Shown: positions 12,381 through 22,548 of the stretch, piece after piece
Layout: every line of letters begins with the position of its first letter
Numbering within the stretch: the first letter of the stretch is position 1
Source: Hypericum androsaemum
Taxonomy: Eukaryota > Streptophyta > Magnoliopsida > Malpighiales > Hypericaceae
Direction of reading: 5' to 3'
DNA length: 64,000 bases
Assembly (NCBI GenBank): GCA_963995505.1
Contig: OZ023198.1
Span: 6,162,558-6,226,557, forward strand
Notes under the pieces: generated by a model
What the model was told of the DNA's origin: nothing
The model's database searches: none
Seen by the model: only the letters and a program-made list of their open reading frames with translations
Position numbers and translations under genes: made by a program

Positions 12381-12799
12381 GGATTGGGTACGGAATGCCC
12401 AGATTTCGAACCGTTTGGAATGAAGACACGCGAAGGCTTTTTTGTAAAAATGCTAAAATATAGGGACCAAAATGAAAAATCCATGCGCAAACACAGGCCT
12501 CAAACAAATGTCATTATGACATAACAGCGCATGCCAATATCACGTAACAGCGCATGCCAGTATCACATAACTGCACATGACAGTAAGATTTTTTTGCAAA
12601 ATGCTAAAATATGAGGACCAAAATGAAAAAAGCCATGTGCACCAGTATCATAAACGGGACATGCCGCTGTCACAAAAACAAATACCATTATCACATAACT
12701 GTGCATGCCAGTATCACATAATTACGCTTGCCAGTGCAGTCCCCCTTTCACTCCAAACCGTTCGGAATGATTTCTTCACTCTGTACCTAATCCAAACCC
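12381..12799. mobile_element. Small inverted-repeat element nested in a TIR
   Basis: A 419-bp segment interrupts the right TIR of copy 2. It begins GGATTGGGTACGGAATG and ends with the inverted match (GTACCTAATCC then AAACCC). The terminal similarity extends about 45 bp and includes CCGTTTGGAATGAAG near the left end. It is bounded by GAGGATGAC (12372-12380) and GAGAATGAC (12800-12808), an 8/9 match. This is consistent with a 9-bp target duplication, and the host TIR consensus reads straight across the junction. Confidence 0.6.
12437..12740. repeat. Tandem and duplicated repeats inside the nested element
   Basis: A roughly 25-bp unit of the form CATGCCAGTATCACATAACTG recurs imperfectly from about 12507 to 12740. 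A longer segment, 'atgctaaaatatagggaccaaaatgaaaaa' in type, occurs twice (about 12450-12485 and 12602-12635). Confidence 0.7.
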
Positions 12800-12948
12800 G
12801 AGAATGACCAAATACCAGAGACAAGGAGGTAATTTACCAAAAAAAAAATTCAGCTTAACTCTAAATAAATGAATAAAAGTGAATATGAATGCATGCAGAT
12901 AAAGCAATAATGTGCATCCTCTCCTCGGAGGATAGATGACAACCGGTC

Positions 12949-13015
12949 ACGTGGCATGAGGAACACGTGGCGCTCAACTTTTGGAAAGGAATTATCCCAA
13001 TATCAACACGTGTCA
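12949..13015. promoter_or_regulatory. Cluster of three G-box/ABRE motifs
   Basis: CACGTGGC occurs at 12949-12956 and 12965-12972, and CACGTGTC at 13008-13015. CACGTGGC is the classical core of abscisic-acid response elements bound by bZIP factors. Three copies in 67 bp is unusual by chance, but they lie 3.4 kb from the nearest start codon and next to a transposon end, so a regulatory role is only inferred. Confidence 0.35.
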
Positions 13016-15853
13016 CCTTAATTATGCTTCTTTTGGTACTAATTATATGTCATGAAACATTTTAAAACAAACTCCCAACGTGTGCCCAATTACTGAAATA
13101 TAAATCTTACCCCAAAAAGAAATTCTGAAAATAAAAAAGGGGACACCTGGTTCTTTATCACCTTTATCTATTATTTTAATTATCATTGTATCATCTTAGT
13201 TAGTCATTTAACTAATTTCTGAGTTAATGACCCATGTGATTTTTTTCTTGGTGAAGTATGACCCATGGGATATTTTCGGCTACATGTATTGTTCACATTC
13301 TCTAGATTTTACTGGATCTCGACTAATCTAAACTTTACGGTATATAATATATACACCGTGATTACCATAAAATTATTTGAAATTAATGTGTAGTAATTAC
13401 TAATTACCGTCCATCTCAATCTAAGGCGGCTGCCGACTAGTGTAGAATCAGATTTTAAGGAACCCTAAAGAGTAGGGAGGTCAAAAGGTGGAGCGGCTCT
13501 TTCGTCTCTCTTGGCTTAAAGAAATAACTTTTACTCCACTCTTTGCCGCTTACTTTATTTGTCGAGAGAGAGATTAATTCAACCAAGACATTATGATGCG
13601 ATGAGATTACCGATACCAAATATTTTAAGGAGGGTGGCATGTGATTTCACCCAACGCTATTTGATTCCTTTATTGACCGTCAAACTTACAACTTGGGTTG
13701 GTGCTCAGAATTGCTCCTCTCGAGAACACCATCCTCTCTCCTCCTCATGCACTCTCCTTGCTTTTGTTTTTTTTGGGTGATAACTCCTTGCTTTTGTTTA
13801 TAACTCGATATATTGAAATGAATATGCACCGAATCAACTAATATAGTTTTAAATTTAGTAGGATAAAATAATTTTCTTATGATTTTTAAGTTTACATTGG
13901 TAATTTCTTATATAATAATAAGTTTCGTTTTGGTAATTTTTTCCTATTAATTTGTCAAACTTCCCATTGTGGACTTGTCATAAATAGTTCTGCGGTGGAG
14001 TACTATTGTAGTTCTAGTAATTAAAAGAGGGTATTAAAATAAGATGCACATGCACGTAGGATCGGAGAGAGTGAGAATGAAGTTGTTGACTCGGCTAGGT
14101 GATGCGCAGTCTAGCCTAGTGTGGTGTATAATATATGGTATCATGCGTGATTATATTTTGAAATACCCAAAGAATTTGCAGTTAGATACTGGTAGGAAAT
14201 TAGATTTTGTTCCAATCTGTCCCTCCAAAATAAACAAAGGAATAATTAGTGAAAGATGGCTTGGGAATGAAAAAAGAGAGGAAGGAACCCACCAAGGAGA
14301 CGGAGGACGGGGGTCACTGTCTTCTTACCGGGGCGCATTTAAGGACCGTAGCCAACACCACACATACAATGTTGTACTCTGAAAAAAATATACAATATTG
14401 TTCCCACTCTTACTAAGTATTTAGTTACTTAATGAATTAATCTTCGTAATAAAATGGTAAAAGATAATTCAACCAAATTTAATTAATACCACATACTTAA
14501 AATTTGATTTCGAATTAAATTCGAACAATCTCTCAACAAATGATATGAATGATTTCAGTTCTCGACCTTGTGAAAGTTCTAAGATTCGGAATCGGATCCA
14601 ATTTTTTGGAATGACTCTCTCAGTAGTATTTTTAAAATTTTTGAAGCTTTTTAACTTCCTTAAATGGATCCAATTTTTTTAATACTTGGACTAATTCTTG
14701 TTGTTTATATACTTTAACCATTATTACCTTTAACTTTCCTTAGCTTCATACTAAGAATATACAGTGTGCCCATGATAATAAAAGAAAAGGGGAAGGGGAA
14801 CAAATGTCAGACATGCATGAATTACATAATGTGTGTGGATGGGGAGTAGTAGCCCGCTTCAGGCGGGGGAGCAGTTTTGATGATTGGAGGGAGATAACAC
14901 TAAAAAATGGAGCAAGGGATTGGGCGGAATGTGAGCAAGTTATGGGTAATTTGTAGCGGTAGGGTCGACGGTGGGAAAAGGGTGGGGAATAGAGAGCGGA
15001 CTGCAGCACTGACATTGACATGAGTTGCGTCCGTCTGGCCTTCTGCATAAAATAGGTGTGGAGAGGTGTGCGTGTGCCACTTTTTTTGTCAGATTTTGCA
15101 TTATCATCTTCTGCAATATTAGTATTAAATTCTGCATAATAAATTACGCTCAGATTTTTGGAATATACTCAAAAAGACACGTGGTCTCTGTTTTTCGAAA
15201 ATGTATATAATCGGTTTCCGTATTTTGGTTAAGTCGTACATTTTTTTCTGGGGGTATATATACGATACATTGAACATGGAAAAGTACGTGAATACCCATC
15301 AGCTTGCATTCACTTCCCATTGATAATATGGTTGTCTTCTTCAAAAACAGTTAAATGCCCTTGACCTGACAATACCTGGCCCCTGCTATCCATATCTATT
15401 ATGGACTATGCACACAACCCTACATTACCCCACATTAAACAGTAAAAAACCGAATATGATGATTTTTATGAGTAATATTCTCTCTAACTTAATAAAAAGT
15501 CTCGATTGCAAGTCAAGAACAGTATTAAAATTTAATATTCGTAATAACTAATATTTTTTAGAAAATATTAGTGCTAAATATTGGTTCCAATTTTTGCATA
15601 AAATAATTTTTTAATAAATACATATATTTATATACTTTACGAATTTGATAAATATTTTAAGATACTATTTGTACAAACTTACTTATTTGATAAATTTTAT
15701 ATCATTATTCAAACCTCTTAATCATCTATTAATGATTTTTTGATGGTCGTCTTGTTGTAAAAAAAAATTTTAATCGAGTATAGCATTTTATAATATTATA
15801 AGTCAAGATTTTAGGTGACTTGAATATAGAGAAAGTATCTTTTTAGTATTTAC

Positions 15854-15951
15854 ATATTTTTTTGAAAGATAAATACATTTGCTAAGGTTTGAACCCTGAA
15901 TCTTCGTCAAATCGTCCTATGGCTTATGTCATTAGGCCAAATGTCCTTTGC
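15854..15951 (-). mobile_element. tRNA-derived SINE relic
   Basis: The 98-bp segment is bracketed by a perfect 10-bp direct repeat TAGTATTTAC (15844-15853 and 15952-15961). On the minus strand it reads GCAAAGGACATTTGGCCTAA and then GGGTTCAAACC (15886-15896), a match to the pol III B box, with an A-box-like TGGCCTAATGACAT upstream. The length and lack of a body after the B box suggest a 5' tRNA-related head only. Confidence 0.55.
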
Positions 15952-16230
15952 TAGTATTTACGTACCAAAATTTCAATTTTAATAATTTTGAAGTTAAAAA
16001 ATACAAATGGTATAACTTCTTTTAAATTATATTTTTTTCTCTGATACTAACGATATCACTTTAGAAAAATTTTACGAACTCCAAGTCTTAAGTTGTATGA
16101 GGAAAGAGGAGGTTATTTATACATGAAGTTTTTGACCTTTCATCTTTCTTCCAGCCCATATCATATCTTCTCTCCATAGCACTCAACTAGCGGCGGTGGT
16201 CTCTCTCTCCGTCCCCCTCTCTCTCTCTAC

Positions 16231-16314
16231 ATGCACGAACCATTTCCAGCACTAATCCTTTCCTTTTTCCCTTCCTACACTGATAACAAGTACAATACAA
16301 AGATCCATAAATAG
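16231..16314 (+). other. Possible upstream ORF in the AP2 gene leader
   Basis: ATG at 16231 opens 27 codons (MHEPFPALIL...) and stops with TAG at 16312-16314, 72 bases before the main start. It follows a CT-rich stretch (16200-16228) typical of plant 5' leaders. Whether it is transcribed depends on the transcription start, which I cannot see. Confidence 0.3.
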
Positions 16315-16386
16315 GATAGGAAACCCTTTAAAGTCCTTGGAAGTTGATTAACCAGGTGCTCAAGATACCATATAAATAAATTAAAT

Positions 16387-19300
16387 ATGAACAATAACTG
16401 GTTGGGATTCTCTTTGTTGCCCCCACAAGAAAACCCTTCCCTTTCCCATGACCACCACCACTACCAAATCTCCAGCGGCACAGATGAGGGCTTTGACTCA
16501 ACTCATGCTTCTTTTGGTGGACTTGAAGCTTTCAGAAATACCCACTCTCCTCATGGTATGTACATCTCCCCCATTGAACCCTAGCTTCATGCTTGTCTTT
16601 CTTGATCTACTACTGATCAATAAATCTACTTTACATATTAAAAAAAACCAACTTGGACCATAGCTGGACCTTAAAACCCTAGAATACTCCTGTCCTCTCT
16701 TGTTATATTTTATAAGATGGAAGGTTCTATGTGTTCATCTCTAATTTCATTAGTTTCCTCTCCTGGCCTTCCTCCCAGAAAGTATATAACTATATACATA
16801 CATAGTCCCAGTTTGTGACAAGAATGAAGTGCAGACTCTCAGTTTAACGGATTTCTTTGATCTAATAATTAATTGGTACTCGTTTCGTTTGTTATGACAG
16901 ATTGGAGTACCGCGAGGGAGAACTTAGGGGTGAATCCAGGAGAAGGACGCAATATGATGATGGACGGCTCATGCAACCAAGAAGAGCAGCAACCGAAGCT
17001 CGAGAACTTTCTAGGAGGAGGAGGAGGAGGAGGGGGCGGTGGATACATGTTCCGGTGGATACAAGTCATCCCATCGGACGCCACCACAACCACAAACGAA
17101 AGAGCTAGTACCGATCACAGTACGAGTACCGGGGAGGGAGATGACAATATCAGCAGCAGCAGCACCACCACCAACAATATGAATGGAGGGTTGTCTGTGA
17201 TGAAATGCTGGTTGAGGAACCAGCAGATGCAAGAGAACAAGAGCACTGCACCAAGTCCAAGTGCACAGAGCTTGTCCCTCTCCATTAATGGGCAACAGGG
17301 TTTCTCCTCCTCCGCCCATATTAATGACACCACTACTAATGATCAGCTTGGAAAGAGCAACAACTGTGTGGGTAATGTGGAGGTCGGAGCCATAGAAGCC
17401 ATTCCAAGGAAGACCATCGAAACTTTTGGCCAACGCACTTCTATTTACCGTGGTGTTACCAGGTTTGCTATATTTATACAACATATATATCCATTAGCTT
17501 CTCTTCTTCTTCTTCTTCTTCTTCTTCTCCTTATAGTAATTGATTTTTGGTATGGTTTGGTTAATGAAATGATACAGACACAGATGGACAGGGAGATACG
17601 AGGCTCACTTGTGGGATAATAGCTGTAGAAGAGAAGGCCAAACTCGCAAAGGCAGGCAAGGTACATACATTTACTCTCTTTTATATTTATATATTTGGCT
17701 GTATTGTATACCGTTTTTCTAATTTCCGTGGAATTATGTTGTTATCAACTATACTAATTCCTTTTTTGTTGCATGTATATAATATCGTGGTGGACATACA
17801 TTATTGGGGTTCCGTCTACCGTTGCAGTTTATTTGGGTGAGTTGTAGTTTCAATTGCGTCCTCCTCGTGGTCATGTGTTTTGTTTAATTAATTAATCAAT
17901 TCTCGCCAGTTTCTAATTCCTCGCGTTATTGTTTTGGACATTGTTTAATTTTAAAAAAGGGGGTTACGACAAAGAAGAGAAAGCTGCGAGGGCTTACGAT
18001 TTAGCGGCATTGAAGTATTGGGGTACCACTACCACCACCAATTTCCCTGTAAGCTTAATACTATACTAAACATTATATTATAAGTTGTATTTTTTTTTTC
18101 GTAATTATTATAAGTTGGTATTATATTCCAGCCGTCACATCACATGATTTTGCTCCCTTCACATTTGACAATTTTAATCGGATACCGTACGTAATGCTGC
18201 TGTTGTTGGATGTGACTTTGAAATTATTAGGAAGTTATATATATATATATATATATCGTGTCCCAAAATAGACGGGATATGCTGTGTCCCTTTATATATT
18301 GAAGTTTTTTAAGTATGGAGTAATTATTTCTGTTCGATAACGTAAGCAAATAAAAATGCAGATTAGCAGTTATGAGAAGGAAGTGGAAGAAATGAAGCAC
18401 ATGACAAGGCAGGAGTACGTTGCGTCTCTCAGGAGGTACTTAATTACCACTACCAGTAATTAATCATCATCATCATCATTAGAGTTGCTAATTATCAACA
18501 TTCCTATTTGCTCTTCCCTTAAATAATTTTGAGACATTCGAAGAACCATTTCTAAAATAGGGTCAATAACTATGGACATCAAATGTTAAAAATAATTTTG
18601 AGACGAAAATAATAGAGTGGGTTATTTGCAGGAAAAGCAGCGGATTTTCACGAGGTGCATCCATCTACCGAGGTGTAACTAGGTACATAATATATAAAGC
18701 ATTTATCGTAAATAAGAATAAGGATAAAGGAAGGAAGGAAGGAAGCAACTTAATCTCCTCTAATTAATAATAATGCAGACACCACCAGCACGGCCGATGG
18801 CAAGCAAGGATCGGTAGAGTAGCCGGCAACAAGGACCTCTACTTGGGCACTTTCGGTTAATATTCGGATACTCTTTTTCCAAATGAAAGAATCTCGTATT
18901 AGATATAGAGATTCTAATATGTCGTGATCCGTTTTGGTTTTGGTATGTGCAGGCACCCAAGAGGAAGCCGCGGAAGCATATGACATTGCCGCGATAAAGT
19001 TCAGAGGACTGAACGCTGTGACCAACTTCGACATGAGCCGCTACGACGTCAAGAGCATCCTCGAGAGCAGCACCCTTCCCATTGGCGGCGGCGCCTCCAA
19101 GCGCTTCAAGGACATTGACGACGCCTCCACCCCGGACTCCCACTTGCTCGCAATGGGACCCTCCGCAGATGGATCATATGGACTCGGAGGCGGATGGCCT
19201 AATCATTCCTTGTTCCTGCAGCAACACCAGCACCCTGCCCTGCAGGGGATGATGCACTATCCCGCCAGGGACAGGCAACTTTGGTCCAAGCAAGAAATGG

Positions 19301-19812
19301 ATGCAGCGAATGGGCTGGTCCCGGGGCACCAGCTGCATTTGGGCACCCACGATTTCTTCCAAACTAGCAATGGCTCTGTCCTACACAACCTCATGAGCGT
19401 GGACTCCTCCTCAATGGAGCACAGCTCCAGCTCTGCCAGTCACTCTACCATGTATGGAGACGGAGGCGTCGACGTGGTGTATGGAAGCAACCATAACAAT
19501 ATCCCATTGGCAGCCGCCAACAACTCCAATGGCCGCTATGGTGGCGATGGGGAGGTGAGCTTGGCTGACTCGGGCGGCTATGATAATTATCACCAACACC
19601 AAGCTAGGAGCATGATGAGCATGTACTACCACCACCAGTCTCCGGTTGGTGGTGGCAGCCCCACTGCAGGTAGCTTGTATGAGCAGCAGCAGCACCAGGG
19701 CTCAACTTGTAATAGCAGCTGGCTTCCAGCCGCACTTGCAAACAGACCCGCCACGATGGCTGTCTGCCCTGCTCCTCCTACCGCCTTCAATACCGTCTGG
19801 AACGATGCATGA
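16387..19812 (+). CDS. BBM: AP2/AINTEGUMENTA-like factor, BABY BOOM/PLETHORA type
   Basis: A nuclear transcription factor with two AP2 DNA-binding repeats. The family controls embryo, root-meristem and organ identity. I read nine exons with GT/AG borders: 16387-16555, 16901-17462, 17578-17660, 17828-17836, 17960-18048, 18362-18435, 18632-18682, 18779-18855 and 18953-19812. Joined they give 1,974 nt, 657 residues, with no internal stop. Exon 4 is a 9-nt microexon encoding part of VYLGG, a known feature of AP2-subfamily genes. Visible motifs are NNNWLGFSL at the N-terminus, PKLENFLGG near residue 88, and [12 protein letters not shown] near 153, which resembles the bbm-1 motif. Others are [15 protein letters not shown] opening AP2 repeat 1 (about 237-304), a conserved linker ([19 protein letters not shown]), repeat 2 (about 339-397) and a C-terminus ending TVWNDA. 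The bbm-1-like motif and the TVWND end favour BBM over AIL5/6 or ANT. Trinucleotide-rich Gly, Ser, Thr and Asn runs lie in exon 2. Confidence 0.93.
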
Positions 19813-20640
19813 TCATCACACCGGTTCTACCTTCCAGCCATGGTTGCTTGCTTGCTATATCACGTGTATACACACACCACCAACTGATCGTATTGTCATC
19901 GGATTTGTTTTCAATTCTGCTCGAGGGGATCCCTTCGTTTACCGCTTGCTAGGAATATGACCAGTAGGCTTCAATTTAGCTAACCATATATTTGTATTAG
20001 TGATTCTATATTAGCTCGAACGATGTTAGTGTGTTATTATGTATAGGGTCTGGGGCTGGAGTTCTGCCATAGCAGTTGAGAAGCTGAAATTTCTCTATGG
20101 CTATGGTATTTTGTGGGAACTTGAGGCCGCTTTTTGCAGACCCTCGGATATGTTTCTTTTGTCCAATGACATTGGATTCTGCGGAATACCACTTGAAAAC
20201 CGATTATCTGTTGCTGATAGTATGTTGCTCCAGTAATTGGCACTACAAATTCTACTTCATGCGATTGTCCCATTACTTTGGACTTGGGAGAAAATCAGCT
20301 CGAGTCCTACTATTTCGCTGCAGAGTACATTAGCGTGTACCTGATCACGGACACTATCCGGAAGCGAAAAGAGGATCGGGAGAGTAAGCATTCTGTTGTT
20401 TAGATATCTTCTTCGTTGTTGCGTCGCCTTTTCACTCGACGAAGAATACAAGCCAAGTACGTTTTGCCTTGTAGAATATATGATGCTCTTCTAATTATCC
20501 TTGAGGGAGTGGTTGCCTGAGGGAGCCCATTCCATTGTAATAATCATTTTCGAGCCATGTTGTTAGAAACAACTATCGAATTCGGGTTGGAATTATAATT
20601 TTGAGATGCCATTGATGTTGGATGCATAGGTGACAAAGCA
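19813..20640. other. 3' flank of the AP2 gene, no gene seen
   Basis: This presumably starts with the AP2 gene's 3' untranslated region. Short open frames at 20037-20451 have no recognisable content. No polyadenylation site can be fixed by eye. Confidence 0.4.
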
Positions 20641-20991
20641 AAAAAGGCTGAAAAGCGAAGATTATAGTATGGGAGCGGTTGTAGTAGAGGAGCTAAGCGC
20701 AATAGTTGTCGACGACTGGTACCCCTCACTCATTCATCCATCTTCTGTTCTGTATCTTCTCTTTTTTTGTTCCGGTGCCCCTCCGCTCCATTGGCCTTGA
20801 CCTTGATTCATGTGCTTCTTAATGTCATATTCCTCTTGTGAAGTTTTGGACGCTTGTAGTAAGAACGAGGAGCTGCGGCTGATAATGATTGATATTATTT
20901 TGTTTTGCAGCTCTTCATATGGCTGCAGCTAATGGTCACCTGGATGCTGTGGAGTAACTCGGGTCCTTCACGTACATTTGAGTACATGGTG

Positions 20992-21380
20992 TGTTATGAG
21001 ATGTTATGAACCTGCCTGGCTAAGCAAGTCGTAACTGTGCGCGGTAGGATTTCAAGGCTTTGAACCTCATCTTCCTCGCGCCGTAGATATCTCCTAAGTT
21101 ATCCTAAGATAACGAAGAAGAAGAACATGATAGATAAAGGAACTTCTTTGTTTATTGATTTGATTTTGATTGACCGATTACATGAGTTGAGAAACCTTTT
21201 ATAGGACTAGAATATTAAGGGGCACAAATGAATTCAATGCGTGGAATTAAATGCATTCATGTATGTAAATTAAGAGACCGAAATGAATCCGACAATCTGA
21301 TGAACTAAGCATCACGAAGAGATGCATCCTCTTCAGTGATCTCAGCAGCTAGTAGCCCTTCGTCTTCGGTGCACATAACA
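20992..21380 (-). repeat. A-type LTR, copy 1 (outer left)
   Basis: Ends GCACATAACA. Its start is unusual: TGTTATGAGA precedes a second TGTTATGAACC, so the terminal 10 bp appear duplicated relative to the other copies. The TSD abuts the outer TG. Confidence 0.8.
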
Positions 21381-22048
21381 TTTCTCCCCTCCTCGAGAAA
21401 ACCGCTCATCCTCGAGCTGTAAATCCAGATAGGAACGATGAAGTTCCGCCAATGGTGATACTTCCACCTCCATGGTGGCCGCCATGAATGGATCCCCAAA
21501 TCTGGCTCCTTGTAAGACGCCAACCCTACTTTGTCCCTCTCCGGGGTGCGATGGTCTCTAAAGAGCTGCTCACATCTATCCAACCAGGGCAGTGGATCCT
21601 CTTTGCCCTCGATGATTGGGAATTCTAGCTTATAATAATAGTCAAGAACGATGGCCCCTCCTGGTGTGAACTGTTCAGAGTAGGATAACAAGTTGGTTCC
21701 ATACTGAAGGACTTGGGTCACATATAGCGGGCTCTCAACAACTCGGGTTGCCTTGGACAGCTGGTAGTCTTCATGCTCCACCTTTTCCTCGGAAGAAGTG
21801 AAGATGGTAACAGCTAAAGGAATGGCCTGCGGCAACGGAGCGACTGGTGGCATTGGTACAAGGGTGGATTCGCTCCGCCCTCCGTGGTTCTGTTGAGCAG
21901 GCGTAGAAATTTGTAGGGCGGTCAGTGGTTGGGCGTTCGCCCTAGTGACCAGCGATGACGCCGGCAGAGGGAAAAGAGGCGGCAGGTCAAAGCTGTCGGC
22001 CCCCTCTTCGGGTCGCTTCTCCAAGGTTATCACCAGCTGATCGATCAT
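21305..22048 (-). pseudogene. Truncated gag of element A, copy 1
   Basis: A 247-codon frame. It opens MIDQLVITLEKRPEEGAD and has a proline-rich spacer. It then has the Ty3 capsid phrases YKLEFPIIEGKEDPLPWLDR and CEQLFRDHRTPERDKVGLAS. Immediately after this the sequence jumps to unrelated coding near the polypurine tract and LTR. The rest of gag and all of pol are deleted. The second copy (24472-25356) has the same structure with frameshifts. Confidence 0.7.
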
Positions 22049-22165
22049 GTGAAACCCCCGCCTTAATTCCTAGTCCAGCTCCATCAAGGCGCGCATGACC
22101 TGAGCTCGGGTTGGTTCGGTTGACCCAGCGGACATGGTGGGCAGTGGTTTGGCTTTGATACCAGA

Positions 22166-22545
22166 TGTTATGAACCTGCCTGGCTAAGCAAGTCGTAATT
22201 GTGCGCGATGGAATTTTAAGGCTTTGAACCTCGTCTTCCTCGCGCCGTAGATATCTCCTAAGTTATCCTAAGATAACGAAGAAGAAGAATATGATAGATA
22301 AAAGAACTTCTTTGTTTATTGATTTGATTTTGATTGACCGATTACATGAGTTGAGTGTCCTTTTATAGGACTAGAATATTAAGGGGCACAAATGAATTCA
22401 ATGCGTGGAATTAAATGCATTCATGTATGTAAATTAAGAGACCGAAATGTATCCGACAATCTGATGAACTAAGCATCACGAAGAGATGCATCCTTTTCAG
22501 TGATCTCAGCAGCCATTAGCCCCTTCGTCTTCGGTGCACATAATA
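22166..22545 (-). repeat. A-type LTR, copy 2
   Basis: 380 bp, starting TGTTATGAACCTGCC directly after the primer site (GGCTTTGATACCAGA on the plus strand). It ends CATAATA instead of CATAACA, three bases before element B begins. Confidence 0.8.
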
Positions 22546-22548
22546 TTT

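Larger units (their letters stand above)
11163..12833. mobile_element. Long-TIR DNA element, copy 2
   Basis: The left end begins GGTAAATTATCCCCTTGTCT (11164 on) and the right end closes with its inverted match AGACAAGGAGGTAATTTACC (about 12819-12838). Inner arms 11190-11325 and 12240-12375 are also inverted matches of the family TIR. A second element (12381-12799) sits inside the right TIR. The interior contains no convincing coding sequence. A 12-bp direct repeat ACTCTAAATAAA lies outside both ends (11143-11154 and 12858-12869), though not immediately adjacent. Confidence 0.7.
12870..16230. other. Intergenic region upstream of the AP2 gene
   Basis: AT-rich DNA with no supportable coding sequence. 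The open frames at 13455-13780, 14044-14382 and 14746-15210 have no recognisable content and ordinary non-coding composition. It contains three clustered G-boxes near 13.0 kb, a further CACGTGG at 15178-15184 and a short SINE relic at 15854-15951. The promoter of the AP2 gene must lie at its right end. A TATA-like TTATTTATACAT near 16113-16124 is a candidate core element. Confidence 0.5.

Noticed and set aside
14044..14382. 112-codon open frame
   Set aside because: No domain, no splice partners and non-coding-like composition in AT-rich intergenic DNA.
16869..17484. Minus-strand frames with poly-Pro opposite the AP2 gene
   Set aside because: Shadows of exon 2 of the AP2 gene (Gly-rich codons read backwards).
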